Shown: piece after piece, positions 18,140 through 26,295 of the stretch
How the letters are laid out: each line of letters begins with the position of its first letter
Position numbering within the stretch: the first letter of the stretch is position 1
Assembly (NCBI GenBank): GCA_027485735.1
Contig: JAIXQM010000141.1
Span: 1 to 52,233, forward strand
Direction: 5' to 3'
Length of the DNA stretch: 52,233 nucleotides
Source: Sphingomonadales bacterium
Lineage (GTDB): Bacteria; Pseudomonadota; Alphaproteobacteria; Sphingomonadales; Sphingomonadaceae
Notes under the pieces: model-generated
The model's input: only the letters and a program-made list of their open reading frames with translations
The model's database searches: none
Told to the model about the DNA's origin: nothing
Position numbers and translations under genes: made by a program

Positions 18140-18540
18140 CAGGCCATTCCTCGCATCAGCCACACGCCGGCCAGCACGGCCAGCACAGAGCCGGCCACAC
18201 TGGACACCGCATAGGCTGCCGCCAGCGCAACTTCGGCGCGGGTGATCATGTTGTAGATTTCCAGGCTGAACGCCGAGAAGGTGGTGAAGCCGCCAAGCAC
18301 GCCGACGCCAAGCAACAGGCGCAGTTCCTCGGCGCCCCCCGTGTTTCCCGTGCTCATCCGCGCCAGCCAGCCGGCCAAGAGCCCCATCAGGAAGCCGCCG
18401 ATGATATTGACCGCGAAGGTCCCGAACGGAAAGCCGGGCCCCAGCGCCACAATCGCCCAGCGGCCAACGCCATAGCGCAGCGCCGTGCCAAGCCCGCCGC
18501 CAAGGGCGACCAGCAGCAAGTGGGGCATTGTGGGGTTCAT
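18139..18540 (-). CDS. crcB: Fluoride efflux channel CrcB/Fluc
   Basis: CrcB/Fluc is a small dual-topology membrane channel exporting fluoride. The 133-aa protein has four hydrophobic segments and the family signatures GGGLGTALRYGVGR, FPFGTFAVNIIGGFLMG and GVLGGFTTFSAFSLE. ATG 18540 has AGGGG at ideal spacing; ATG 18546 is directly abutted by that site and less likely. It is coupled to the downstream RluC-like gene by a TGATG overlap. I looked for a fluoride riboswitch in 18541-18627 and did not see one. Confidence 0.93.
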   Translation of the reverse strand: MNPTMPHLLLVALGGGLGTALRYGVGRWAIVALGPGFPFGTFAVNIIGGFLMGLLAGWLARMSTGNTGGAEELRLLLGVGVLGGFTTFSAFSLEIYNMITRAEVALAAAYAVSSVAGSVLAVLAGVWLMRGMA

Positions 18541-18627
18541 CGCCATCCCCTTAGCGGGATTGCGCCGATATTGCCAATGACGGTGGAAAAGAGCAGCATC
18601 GCCCGTCTTATCGGGTGGGATTGTTCA

Positions 18628-19185
18628 ATGACCGCGCAACCGCAACTGGCTCATGTCGTGTTCCAGACCCGGCAGTTCGACGCGATGCTGGCCTGGTATG
18701 ATCAGGTGTTCGGCGCCAAGGTGGTGCACCAGAACCCGGCGATGGCTTTTCTCAGCTTTGACGACGAGCATCACCGTTTTGCCATGCTCAATCTCGAACT
18801 GGTGGCACCGGGCGGGCCGGGGCATCGCGGCGCTGTGGGCGTGAACCACATCGCCTACACATTGCCCAGCGCCGCATCGCTGCTGACCCTGTATCGCCGG
18901 CTGAAGCAGGACGGAGTGGAGCCGGTGTGGCCTGTGCATCACGGCCTCACCCTGTCGCTCTATTACGACGATCCCGATGGCAACCGCCTGGAATTTCAGG
19001 TGGAAGCCCTGCCAGACGGCGAAGCATCACGCTACATCAGCGGGCCGGAGTTTGCCGCCAATCCTGTGGGCGTGTCATTTGATCCCGATGTGCTGCTGAC
19101 CCGCTTCGAAGCCGGCGCCAGCGAAGCGGAATTGCTGGCCTTCGTGGCCGGGCCCATGTCGCCCATTCCGCCGCTGCAGCATTAA
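18628..19185 (+). CDS. VOC-fold (glyoxalase/extradiol dioxygenase superfamily) protein
   Basis: This 185-aa protein starts LAHVVFQTRQFDAMLAWYDQVFG, the typical first VOC module. It continues with VNHIAYTLPSAASLLTLYRRLK and YYDDPDGNRLEFQVE. The metal ligand pattern (His9, His near 74, Glu near 117) resembles catechol 2,3-dioxygenase-like members, so a ring-cleaving dioxygenase is possible, but no substrate can be named. A region after residue 140 (ISGPEFAANPVGVSFDPD) is like the C-terminal tail of biphenyl dioxygenase-like proteins. Start ATG 18628. Its end overlaps the convergent gene by four bases. Confidence 0.8.
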   Translation: MTAQPQLAHVVFQTRQFDAMLAWYDQVFGAKVVHQNPAMAFLSFDDEHHRFAMLNLELVAPGGPGHRGAVGVNHIAYTLPSAASLLTLYRRLKQDGVEPVWPVHHGLTLSLYYDDPDGNRLEFQVEALPDGEASRYISGPEFAANPVGVSFDPDVLLTRFEAGASEAELLAFVAGPMSPIPPLQH

Positions 19186-19997
19186 ACCACGCCGAAGGTC
19201 CAGCCTTCCGTCACCGCGATTGCCGGAGTGAGCGCGGCCGGCTGCCACCATGGCGGCTGATGCGCGATGGCGCGCAGGCCGACCGCCGTGACGAGGGCAT
19301 CGCCGACATGATCGGGAAAACTCCCCGGAAAGGCAGCGGGCATGGGCTGGCTGCCATGACGGGCCAACGCGGCATTTAGGCTCTCCAGGTCACGCAACTT
19401 GCCGCGAAAGCCGCCAAGCCGGGCAAAGGCCTGAGCATAAATTTCAAGAATGACCGGGCCCCGATCATGCAGCGGATCGAACGGCCACACCGGCCACTGC
19501 AGCCGGTGCAGCAGCCGCATCGCGGTAAGCGTTGCCTTGCCCACCTGGGACGCGCCAAGCAGCACGAAATTGGAGGTCGGCACGCCCAGCCCGCTCTGCT
19601 TGTACACCTGTTCCGTCACCCTCAGGTGGGCGCGCAGGTGGCGCGGGCCATCAGCAGCACCCAGCCAGAACGCCTCGCGCCGGTGCTGGATGAAGCCGTG
19701 GGCGCCCAGATCAACTTCTGCGGCACACACCGCCTCCACCTCGGCCCACAGGTCGCGCGCCGGCTGGTCGAACGGCGGCACCGCCGCAAAGCCGAAGCCG
19801 GCATCCATGCCGACCAGCACATCACCGGAAAGCCCGCCCAGCCAATCGAGCACCGCCGCGCGTGACCACACGCCGGATGGCGGCAGCACCAGTTCTGGTG
19901 GGGCATCGCCGGCTTCGCAGACGGCCACCTGCACCGAAGGATGCCGCGCGCCTTTCGCACCTGACCAGTCGATACCGACGAAGCGGGTAAATCTCAC
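19182..19997 (-). CDS. Predicted RNase H-fold protein (DUF429-like)
   Basis: This 271-aa protein has the spaced acidic motifs of an RNase H-like fold. These are FVGIDWSGAKG in the first strand (Asp9), VGMDAGFGF, VILEIYAQAF, and near the C-terminus FPDHVGDALVTAVGLRAI. The pattern resembles DUF429, described as predicted RNase H-fold nucleases; enzymatic activity is inference. Its ATG overlaps the stop of the upstream DUF5615 gene by four bases (ATGA), so it is the third cistron of the DUF433-DUF5615 module. It converges on the VOC gene at 19185 with a four-base overlap and no visible terminator. Confidence 0.6.
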   Translation of the reverse strand: MRFTRFVGIDWSGAKGARHPSVQVAVCEAGDAPPELVLPPSGVWSRAAVLDWLGGLSGDVLVGMDAGFGFAAVPPFDQPARDLWAEVEAVCAAEVDLGAHGFIQHRREAFWLGAADGPRHLRAHLRVTEQVYKQSGLGVPTSNFVLLGASQVGKATLTAMRLLHRLQWPVWPFDPLHDRGPVILEIYAQAFARLGGFRGKLRDLESLNAALARHGSQPMPAAFPGSFPDHVGDALVTAVGLRAIAHQPPWWQPAALTPAIAVTEGWTFGVV

Positions 19998-20323
19998 CGC
20001 AGCTCAACCACGGCTGCGCCGCCTTCGAGACCGTTCAGTAGGGATGGCAGTGTCGCCATCAGCCGATCGACCAGCAGGCGGTTGCCGCAATTGCCGAGAC
20101 GCACCCACAAGAGCTGCACCGGCAACCGCGCCTGACGGGCCAGCATGACAAAATCCGCATCCTTGCTGATAATCACTTGGCCGTGCGCGGCGGCGTGATT
20201 CAGCAGCGCTATATCCGGGGCATTGCCGGGCAGCACCGCGATGACATGCACGGCATCATGGCCAGCGGCGCACAACTGCACGGCCAGCGCCGGCGGCAAC
20301 TGCGCATCAATCAGAAAGTTCAT
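19994..20323 (-). CDS. DUF5615 PIN-like protein, predicted toxin of a toxin-antitoxin pair
   Basis: The 109-aa product begins MNFLIDAQLPPALAVQL and contains DIALLNHAAAHGQVIISKDADF and LPVQLLWVRLGNCGNRLL. These are the hallmarks of the DUF5615/COG4634 family, predicted PIN-fold nucleases found beside DUF433 proteins. The acidic residues Asp6 and the KDAD pair fit a PIN metal site. The start overlaps the DUF433 stop by four bases, the usual toxin-antitoxin arrangement, and its end overlaps the RNase H-fold gene by four. Toxicity is inferred from family and context. Confidence 0.85.
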   Translation of the reverse strand: MNFLIDAQLPPALAVQLCAAGHDAVHVIAVLPGNAPDIALLNHAAAHGQVIISKDADFVMLARQARLPVQLLWVRLGNCGNRLLVDRLMATLPSLLNGLEGGAAVVELR

Positions 20324-20547
20324 TCAGCCGCGATCACCAATGGATGGTCAGCCAGATCGGCAGCATAGGCCAGACAGGCCAGCACGTCGGCGCGCTCAAG
20401 ATAGGGGAAATCGACGAGCAACTCGTCCACCGTGTCGCCGTGCGCGAGATAAGCCAGCACGTCACGCACCGGCATGCGCGTGCCCTTCACGCAGGGCTTG
20501 CCGCCCAGCACGTCGGCGCGCGATTCGATGCGGCTCAGTGGCGTCAT
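20320..20547 (-). CDS. DUF433 protein, predicted antitoxin
   Basis: The 75-aa product contains IESRADVLGGKPCVKGTRMPVRDVLAYLAHG and DFPYLERADVLACLAYAADL, diagnostic for DUF433/COG2442 small helix-turn-helix proteins paired with DUF5615 toxins. I start it at ATG 20547. An in-frame ATG at 20592 would add 15 poorly conserved residues and would place the good promoter inside the gene. With start 20547 the predicted transcript begins at the start codon, so the mRNA would be leaderless. It is the first gene of a three-cistron operon. Confidence 0.88.
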   Translation of the reverse strand: MTPLSRIESRADVLGGKPCVKGTRMPVRDVLAYLAHGDTVDELLVDFPYLERADVLACLAYAADLADHPLVIAAE

Positions 20548-20553
20548 GCACAC

Positions 20554-20582
20554 AGTATAACAAAGGCCGGGTGAAAGGCCAA
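20554..20582 (-). promoter_or_regulatory. Promoter and candidate operator of the DUF433 module
   Basis: On the minus strand TTGGCC (20582-20577), 17 bases and TATACT (20559-20554) make a strong sigma-70-type promoter. The predicted +1 falls on the A of the ATG at 20547. Two AAAGGCC heptamers 12 bases apart (plus-strand positions 20562-20568 and 20574-20580) overlap the spacer and -35 box and could bind the DUF433 protein for autoregulation; this is inference. Confidence 0.55.
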
Positions 20583-20595
20583 ACCGGGCCACATC

Positions 20596-20928
20596 TCACA
20601 AGCCCCGCGCCTTGCGCTGGACGGCAGAGGCATGGCCGGCCCAGGCCCGCTCCACCAGCACGGCGATGCGTTCCGGATCGGCAGCATCCAGCCGCGCCAG
20701 CACGGCAGGCCAGCCGACATAATGCGGGGTCTGGTAGAAACAGGCCGGATCGGTGGCGATCAGCATGTCCACCTCGTCCAGCCCGGCGCGCAGCACGACA
20801 TGGTCAGGCTCGCGCCCGATAACGACGAGCATCTTGCCGCGCACCAGAACAGCATCGCGGCCATAGCTGGTCCCGCGTGTGGCACCAGGCAGCGCCAGCG
20901 CTAATGCCAGCACATCATCCCAGGTCAT
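20596..20928 (-). CDS. MmcQ/YjbR family protein
   Basis: The 110-aa protein starts MTWDDVLALALALPGATRG and contains GRDAVLVRGKMLVVIGREPDHVVLRAG and PACFYQTPHYVGWPAVLARLD. It matches the MmcQ/YjbR DNA-binding-like fold (CyaY-like), whose cellular role is not settled. ATG 20928 overlaps the rarA stop by four bases, so it is coupled to rarA. An earlier ATG at 20964 lies within rarA and gives an unconserved N-terminus. Confidence 0.82.
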   Translation of the reverse strand: MTWDDVLALALALPGATRGTSYGRDAVLVRGKMLVVIGREPDHVVLRAGLDEVDMLIATDPACFYQTPHYVGWPAVLARLDAADPERIAVLVERAWAGHASAVQRKARGL

Positions 20929-22238
20929 CGTTGCTCTCTTGCCGCCGCCCGCCGCCGCGCCCATTCGGTCAGGCGCTCGGCGATGCGGGCTTCGGTGCCG
21001 CGCGGGGACGGGGTGTAGAGCGTCTGCGCGGTCATGCCGTCGGGCCAGTAATCCTGCCCCGAAAAGCCATCCGGCGCGTCATGGTCATAGGCATAGCCCT
21101 GGCCGTAACCCAGCTCCTTCATCAGCTTTGTCGGGGCGTTGAGGATGTGGGCCGGCGGGGTGAGCGAGCCGGTGCTGGCCGCCAGTTTTTTCGCGGCTTT
21201 CTCCGCCACATAGGCGGCGTTCGATTTAGGGGCGGTGGCGAGATAGAGGCAGGCGTGAACGATCGCCAGTTCGCCTTCGGGTGACCCCAGGAAATCATAG
21301 GCGTCCTTGGCATCAAGGCACACCCGCAGCGCATTGCTGTCGGCCAGGCCGATATCCTCGCTGGCAAAGCGCACCAGCCGGCGCAGCAGGTAGAGCGGTT
21401 CCTCGCCGGCCACCAGCATCCGCGCCAGCCAGTAAAGCGCCGCATCCGGATCAGACCCGCGCAATGATTTGTGGAGCGCCGAAATCAGGCCGTAATGACC
21501 CTCGCGATCCTTGTCATACACCGGCATGCGGCGGTGCAGGAACGCCGCCAGATCGGCCGGTGTCATTGCCGGTACCTCACCAAGCGCGAACAGGCTTTCG
21601 GCCTGGCCGAGCAGGAAGCGGCCATCACCATCGGCAGACGCGATCAGCGCGGCGCGGGCGTCGTCCGTCACCGGCAGGGCGTGGCCCGTGTGTGTTTCGG
21701 CCCGCGCCAGCAGATCGGCCAGCGCCGCCTCGTCCAGCCGCCGCACGATCAGCACGCGGGCGCGGGACAAGATGGCGGCGTTCAGCTCGAAACTGGGATT
21801 CTCGGTGGTGGCGCCGACCAGCGTGATGGTGCCGTCTTCCATCGGCCCCAGGAAACCATCCTGCTGGGCGCGGTTGAAGCGGTGGATTTCATCCACAAAC
21901 AACAGGGTGCGCTGGCCCGCCCGCGCCGCCTCGCGCGCCTCGGCAAACAATTTCTTCAAATCGGCCACGCCGGCAAACACGGCGGAAATGGCGAAAAAGC
22001 GCATGCCGCAGGCCGCGGCGAGCAGGCGGGCGATGGTCGTCTTGCCGGTGCCGGGCGGGCCCCAGAAGATCAGGCTCGAAAGGCTGCCGGCGGCCACCAT
22101 GCGGGTGATGGCGCCATCGGGGCCGGTGAGATGATCCTGCCCCACCACTTCGGCAAGGGTGCGCGGACGCAACTGCTCGGCCAGCGGCGCGCCGGCCGGC
22201 GTCACGGCGTTTTCAGCGGCGGGGAACAGATCGGCCAT
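20925..22238 (-). CDS. rarA: Replication-associated recombination protein RarA (MgsA)
   Basis: RarA is a clamp-loader-like AAA+ ATPase acting at stalled forks. The 437-aa protein has PLAEQLRPRTLAEVVGQDHL, Walker A GPPGTGKTTIAR, Walker B LLFVDEIHRFN, sensor GATTENPSFELNAAILSRARV and a C-terminal tetramerisation region (NAPTKLMKELGYGQGYAYDHD). Length and order are standard. It is followed by the coupled YjbR-like gene and preceded by the DUF3297 gene 39 bases upstream. Confidence 0.95.
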   Translation of the reverse strand: MADLFPAAENAVTPAGAPLAEQLRPRTLAEVVGQDHLTGPDGAITRMVAAGSLSSLIFWGPPGTGKTTIARLLAAACGMRFFAISAVFAGVADLKKLFAEAREAARAGQRTLLFVDEIHRFNRAQQDGFLGPMEDGTITLVGATTENPSFELNAAILSRARVLIVRRLDEAALADLLARAETHTGHALPVTDDARAALIASADGDGRFLLGQAESLFALGEVPAMTPADLAAFLHRRMPVYDKDREGHYGLISALHKSLRGSDPDAALYWLARMLVAGEEPLYLLRRLVRFASEDIGLADSNALRVCLDAKDAYDFLGSPEGELAIVHACLYLATAPKSNAAYVAEKAAKKLAASTGSLTPPAHILNAPTKLMKELGYGQGYAYDHDAPDGFSGQDYWPDGMTAQTLYTPSPRGTEARIAERLTEWARRRAAAREQR

Positions 22239-22277
22239 AGCAGCTTGTCGCGCCGAAGTGGCCGGTCATGCAAGCGC

Positions 22278-22562
22278 TCAGCTCTTGTACCAGGCCTCGA
22301 TCGTGCCCGACAGCTTGATGGTGAGCGGGTTGCCCTTGCGATCCAGGCTCTTGCCAGCGGCAACGCGGATCCAGCCTTCGGAGATGCAATATTCCTCGAC
22401 ATTGGTGCGTTCGACACCGTTGTAGCGGATGCCAACGCCGCGGCGCAGCAGATCCCAATCATGAAACTCGCTGCGCGGGTTCACGCTCAGGCGGTCCGGC
22501 GGGCTGTCGGTGATGGGCGCTTCTGCCGGCGTTTCCGGGGCGGTTTCGGGCGTGTCAGTCAT
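22278..22562 (-). CDS. DUF3297 family protein
   Basis: This 94-aa protein contains PPDRLSVNPRSEFHD, GVGIRYNGVERTNVEEYCIS and EGWIRVAAGKSLDRKGNPL, a pattern I recognise as DUF3297. Its function is unknown; it is widespread in proteobacteria. The first 20 residues are Pro/Glu/Thr-rich and probably disordered. It lies between the rplI terminator and rarA on the same strand. Confidence 0.85.
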   Translation of the reverse strand: MTDTPETAPETPAEAPITDSPPDRLSVNPRSEFHDWDLLRRGVGIRYNGVERTNVEEYCISEGWIRVAAGKSLDRKGNPLTIKLSGTIEAWYKS

Positions 22563-22605
22563 GGGCGGGTTCCATAGGCGGAAGCGGGCAGGCGGGCAAG
22601 AAAAA

Positions 22606-22639
22606 GGGGCCGCAACCTTGCAGTTGCGACCCCATTTTT
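22606..22639 (-). terminator. Intrinsic terminator after rplI
   Basis: GGGGCCGCAAC (22606-22616) pairs with GTTGCGACCCC (22623-22633) with one mismatch. On the minus strand the stem is followed by TTTTT. It closes the rpsF-rpsR-rplI operon. Confidence 0.75.
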
Positions 22640-22655
22640 CAGTGCATCAGGACGA

Positions 22656-23240
22656 TCAGGCTTCTTCAGCCGGTTCTTCGTCCATCGGCAGGGTGCCGGG
22701 TTCGGCGTTCGGATCGAAGGCTTCGGTGAAGCCCGCTTCCTCGCGCTCGGCAGTGGCGGCAATGTCCACACCCTTGGCCTGCAGTTCGGCTTCTTCGGCC
22801 GAACGGGCGATGTTCACCTTGACCAGCACCACGACTTCCGGGTGCAGCGCGACCTTCACGTCGTGCACGCCCAGGGTCTTGATCGGCTTGTCCAGCACGA
22901 TCTGGTTCTTGTTGGCCTTGTGGCCACCGTTGGTCAGCGCTTCGGCCAGATCGCGGGCAGCGACCGAACCGTAAAGCTGGCCGGTGCCCGACGCAGCGCG
23001 GATCATCACCACGCTGGCGCCTTCGATTTCGCGCGATTCCGAGCGGGCGATATCGCGACGCTTGGCGTTGTCGGCTTCGATGCGGGCGCGGTCTTGTTCA
23101 AACCGGGCCTTGTTGGCTTCAGTCGCCCGCAGAGCTTTTCCGCGCGGCAGGAGGAAGTTGCGGGCGAAACCCGGCTTCACATTGACGACATCGCCAATGG
23201 TGCCGAGCTTTTCCACGCGTTCAAGCAGGATGACATGCAT
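22656..23240 (-). CDS. rplI: 50S ribosomal protein L9
   Basis: L9 binds 23S rRNA domain V. The N-terminal domain is canonical ([36 protein letters not shown]), followed by the long connecting helix and the C-terminal domain ([29 protein letters not shown]). At 194 aa it is longer than the usual 150 because of an acidic tail after about residue 150 ([18 protein letters not shown]). Alphaproteobacterial L9 proteins often have such tails. It is third in rpsF-rpsR-rplI. Confidence 0.97.
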   Translation of the reverse strand: MHVILLERVEKLGTIGDVVNVKPGFARNFLLPRGKALRATEANKARFEQDRARIEADNAKRRDIARSESREIEGASVVMIRAASGTGQLYGSVAARDLAEALTNGGHKANKNQIVLDKPIKTLGVHDVKVALHPEVVVLVKVNIARSAEEAELQAKGVDIAATAEREEAGFTEAFDPNAEPGTLPMDEEPAEEA

Positions 23241-23252
23241 GTGCGTGGCTCC

Positions 23253-23477
23253 TCACTTCACCAGGTAGGGCAGCAAGCCCAGATGGCGGGCGCGCTTGAT
23301 GGCCTTGGCCAGCTCGCGCTGCTTCTTGGCCGAAACCGCAGTGATGCGGGCCGGAACGATCTTGCCACGTTCAGAAACGAAGCCCTGCAACAGGCGCACG
23401 TCCTTGTAATCGATGGCGGGGGCATTCGGACCCGCGAAGGGGCACGACTTGCGGCGGCGGAAAAACGGACGTCCCAT
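23253..23477 (-). CDS. rpsR: 30S ribosomal protein S18
   Basis: S18 pairs with S6 on the 30S platform. The 74-aa product has [34 protein letters not shown] and the conserved tail [21 protein letters not shown]. It sits 12 bases after rpsF and 12 before rplI. Confidence 0.97.
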   Translation of the reverse strand: MGRPFFRRRKSCPFAGPNAPAIDYKDVRLLQGFVSERGKIVPARITAVSAKKQRELAKAIKRARHLGLLPYLVK

Positions 23478-23489
23478 CTGATCCCTCCC

Positions 23490-23939
23490 TTAAGCGCGCG
23501 GTTCGCGGCGCGGGCGTTCGCCACGGTCACCACGCGGGGCACCGCCGTCACGATCGCCGCGACCTTCTCGGTCACCACGGCCTTCACGACCGCCTTCGCG
23601 GCCACCTTCGCGGTCACCACCGCGGCGGGTCATCGCCGACGGTTCGGCCGACAGCGCGTCGACACGGATGGTCATGGAACGGATGATATCTTCGTTCAGG
23701 CCAACCTGGCGCTCCATTTCGGCCACGGCGGAAGCCGGAGCGTCGATGTTGAGCATCACATAATGGGCCTTGCGGTTCTTGGCGATGCGATAGGCCAGCG
23801 TGCGCAGGCCCCAATATTCGCTGCCTGCAACCTGGCCCTTGCCTTCGACAAGAACCTTGGTGAAGCCTTCCGTCAGCGTCTCAACCTGCGCAGTGGTCAG
23901 GTCCTGACGCGCCAGGAAGACATGCTCGTAAAACGGCAT
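23490..23939 (-). CDS. rpsF: 30S ribosomal protein S6 with Arg/Gly/Asp-rich tail
   Basis: S6 binds S18 and 16S rRNA. The fold is clear: [42 protein letters not shown] and [13 protein letters not shown]. The start is ATG 23939; an in-frame ATG at 23975 is not conserved. At 149 aa the protein has a tail of about 45 residues built from [12 protein letters not shown]-like repeats, longer than in most species and resembling the PNPase tail in this window. It has GAGGAGAG upstream and is first in its operon. Confidence 0.96.
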   Translation of the reverse strand: MPFYEHVFLARQDLTTAQVETLTEGFTKVLVEGKGQVAGSEYWGLRTLAYRIAKNRKAHYVMLNIDAPASAVAEMERQVGLNEDIIRSMTIRVDALSAEPSAMTRRGGDREGGREGGREGRGDREGRGDRDGGAPRGDRGERPRREPRA

Positions 23940-24039
23940 TTCTCTCTCCTCGTGCCGATCGTTGACGGGGCCCAATGCCCACGCCCCTCCGGCTGGCGTC
24001 TATCGTCGCGCAGGGCAGGCCCGGCACGGCGAAGCGCGG

Positions 24040-24068
24040 CCTATGGCGGAAGGGGGCAGCGATTGCAA
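24040..24068 (-). promoter_or_regulatory. Promoter of rpsF-rpsR-rplI
   Basis: On the minus strand TTGCAA (24068-24063), a 17-base spacer and CATAGG (24045-24040) lie about 100 bases upstream of rpsF. The match is moderate; spacing is ideal. Confidence 0.4.
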
Positions 24069-24097
24069 GTGATTCTGGCCTGTGGGAAAAGGGTTGC

Positions 24098-25018
24098 ATG
24101 CCCCTTCTTCCCCTGCTTGGCCTGCTGCTGGCCGCAGCCCAGCCTGCACCGCAATCCGATGCGGCCATCACTGTGGAAGCCAGCCGGATCACGCCCGAAC
24201 AGGCGCGCATTGCCAGCACGGCCTATGCCCGCGCCGGGCTGCCGCCCAATCCCAATTACGGCCAATATGCCCGCTGGCAGGGGCCAATCTGCGCCAGCGT
24301 GCGCGGCATCCCTGATCCGGCGGTGGCGGCACTGGTGCTGGCGCGGATCAAGGCCGCAGTCGCCGAAACCGGGCTGAAAGCGGCAGAATCCGGCTGCAAG
24401 CCCAACCTCACCGTGGCGTTTACCGATGATGCGCGCGGCCTGGTGGGTTTGGTCAAAGCCAAGCGGCGCTCAGCCCTGCCACGCTTTGATCCTGTGCTGT
24501 TTTCACAGCTGGATAGCGCGACCCTGCCAGTGCGCTGGTGGCATGTGCTGGCCCCGGCCGGCCCCAGCGGCGGTGCAGCCACCGCCGATGCCGGGGCGCT
24601 GGCCAGTGCCAGTTCCAACGCGATGCCGCTGGGCAATGTGCTGCCCGCCGGCCCTGATGCGATCGGCACCAACAGCTGGAACAGCAGCCTTGTCGATACC
24701 AACCTGTCGATCTGGGCCAAGGCCGGCGTGGCGGTGGTGGACGTGAACCTGGCCACCGGCGTGTCGCTGGAAGCGCTGGCCGATTATATTGCGCTGGTGA
24801 TGCTGGCGCCGATGCGCTTGCCGCCCGATGCGCCGGGCGTGCCCAGCGTGCTGAGCCTGTTTGACGGCAGCACACGCCCAACCGGGTTGAGCGCATGGGA
24901 TCGTGCCTTTCTGAAAGGCCTTTATGCCATGCAGATGAACCGCAGCGCCCAGCGCCAGCGCCAGCAATTGATCAGCGCCATGGCCCGCGAACTGGCCCCC
25001 GACGTGCCGCCCCAATGA
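24098..25018 (+). CDS. Secreted protein of unknown function
   Basis: I do not recognise this 306-aa protein. It begins with a short hydrophobic signal (MPLLPLLGLLLAAAQPAP) and GGAAAAGGG precedes ATG 24098. Features are RWQGPICASVRG and ESGCKPNLTVAFTDDARGL, two cysteines that may pair, a Ser/Ala-rich middle, and VDVNLATGVSLEALADYIALVMLAPMR before a C-terminal region ending with QRQRQQLISAMAREL. No catalytic triad or metal motif is evident. A periplasmic or outer-membrane-associated location is inferred. Gluconokinase follows after 13 bases, probably cotranscribed. Confidence 0.7.
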   Translation: MPLLPLLGLLLAAAQPAPQSDAAITVEASRITPEQARIASTAYARAGLPPNPNYGQYARWQGPICASVRGIPDPAVAALVLARIKAAVAETGLKAAESGCKPNLTVAFTDDARGLVGLVKAKRRSALPRFDPVLFSQLDSATLPVRWWHVLAPAGPSGGAATADAGALASASSNAMPLGNVLPAGPDAIGTNSWNSSLVDTNLSIWAKAGVAVVDVNLATGVSLEALADYIALVMLAPMRLPPDAPGVPSVLSLFDGSTRPTGLSAWDRAFLKGLYAMQMNRSAQRQRQQLISAMARELAPDVPPQ

Positions 25019-25031
25019 CCGCGCCGCCGCA

Positions 25032-25526
25032 ATGACTGCGCCGCTGATCGTGGTTGGCGGCGTCGCCGGTTGCGGCAAGACCACGCTGGCCGCCGCGCTG
25101 GCCCAGGCGCTGGGCATCAATTTCCGCGACGGTGATGATCTGCACCCCGAGGCCAACAAGGCCAAGATGGCTGCCGGTGAGCCGCTCACGGATAAGGATC
25201 GTGCGCCGTGGCTGGCCGCCTGTGCGGCGCAGCTGGCAGCGTGGGGCGATGCTGGCGGCGTGATCAGCGCCTCGGCCCTCAAGCGCAGCTATCGCCACAC
25301 GCTCTACACCGCTCACCCTGCCGTGCGCTATGTGCTGATCCACATCACCCCGGAACTGGCCACTGCCCGCGCCCAGGCCCGCGCCGGCCATTTCTGGCCC
25401 GCCAGCCTGACGCTGAGCCAGTTCGCCATCCTGGAAGAGCCCGCCGCCGACGAACCAGCCATGCGTGTGGACGCGACATGGGCCACCGATCAGCAGGTGG
25501 CCGCGGTGCAGGGGTTTCTGCGCTAG
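25032..25526 (+). CDS. Gluconokinase
   Basis: The 164-aa product is a GntK-type kinase that phosphorylates gluconate to 6-phosphogluconate. It shows P-loop GVAGCGKTTLAAALAQ (residues 10 to about 25), the gluconate-pocket segment FRDGDDLHPEANKAKMAAGEPLTDKDRAPWL, and SASALKRSYRHTL. Length is standard. There are no Entner-Doudoroff or gluconate-transport neighbours, so its metabolic setting is not visible here. Confidence 0.93.
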   Translation: MTAPLIVVGGVAGCGKTTLAAALAQALGINFRDGDDLHPEANKAKMAAGEPLTDKDRAPWLAACAAQLAAWGDAGGVISASALKRSYRHTLYTAHPAVRYVLIHITPELATARAQARAGHFWPASLTLSQFAILEEPAADEPAMRVDATWATDQQVAAVQGFLR

Positions 25527-25641
25527 CGCCGTCCGGCCGTGCGTGGATTCCGGCGCTGCTGCACGCCGTGGCCAGCGCGTAGCCTTGGGTTTCCCTTTTT
25601 AGCACCCGCCCAACTTGCGGGCGGGGTCGGAGTTGAAGCCC

Positions 25642-26295
25642 ATGTTCCTTCTTCCCCCACTGCCCTATCCCCATGATGCGCTGGCCCCGGTGATCTCGGC
25701 GCGCACGCTGCACCATCATCACGAAAAACATCATGGCGGCTATGTGAAGGCGCTGAACGCGCTGTTGGAAGCCGTGGAAATCGTGCCCGACACGCTGGAG
25801 GCCGTGATCGCGGCGGCCGGCAAATCCCGCAACCGGGTGCTGTTCAACAATGCCGCCCAGGCCCGCAACCACAGTTTCTTTTGGGATGCCATGACCGACA
25901 CGCCGGCACCGCCCACCGGTGACCTGGCGGCGGCGATCACGGCCCAGATGGGCGGAATGGCCGAACTGAAAGCGGAGTTCGTGGCCGCCGGGGTGGCGCA
26001 GTTCGGATCAGGCTGGGTGTGGCTGGTTTCCGATGCCACCGGCGGCCTGGCCATCACGGTGAGCCATGATGCCGAAGATTGGCGCGGCGAAACCGCGTCC
26101 ACCCCGCTGATTGTCTGCGATGTGTGGGAACACGCCTATTATCTGGATCACCAGGAAAACCGGAAAGGCTTTCTGGAAGCCTGGTTCGATGCGCTGCCCA
26201 ACTGGGCCTTCGCCGGCGAGCAATATGCCGCCGCCCAAGGCAAGGGGGAAAAATGGAAGCATCCGCCCAGCGTGCCGGCGCGCGAGGACGCCTGA
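25642..26295 (+). CDS. sodB: Superoxide dismutase (Fe type)
   Basis: The 217-aa protein has the Fe/Mn-SOD pattern: PLPYPHDALAPVISARTLHHHHEKHHGGYV and LFNNAAQARNHSFFWDAM. AGVAQFGSGWVWLV and the metal-site motif VWEHAYYLDHQENR follow. Gln in the NNAAQ segment is typical of iron enzymes, so I favour Fe, though cambialistic use is possible. There is no signal peptide, so it is cytoplasmic. ATG 25642 has GGAG upstream; a TTG at 25615 would add nine unconserved residues. It ends at a hairpin shared with the convergent gene. Confidence 0.94.
   Translation: MFLLPPLPYPHDALAPVISARTLHHHHEKHHGGYVKALNALLEAVEIVPDTLEAVIAAAGKSRNRVLFNNAAQARNHSFFWDAMTDTPAPPTGDLAAAITAQMGGMAELKAEFVAAGVAQFGSGWVWLVSDATGGLAITVSHDAEDWRGETASTPLIVCDVWEHAYYLDHQENRKGFLEAWFDALPNWAFAGEQYAAAQGKGEKWKHPPSVPAREDA

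Noticed and set aside
18541-18627. Possible fluoride riboswitch before crcB
   Set aside because: GGCGATG occurs but the paired elements and conserved loops of the crcB motif are not present.
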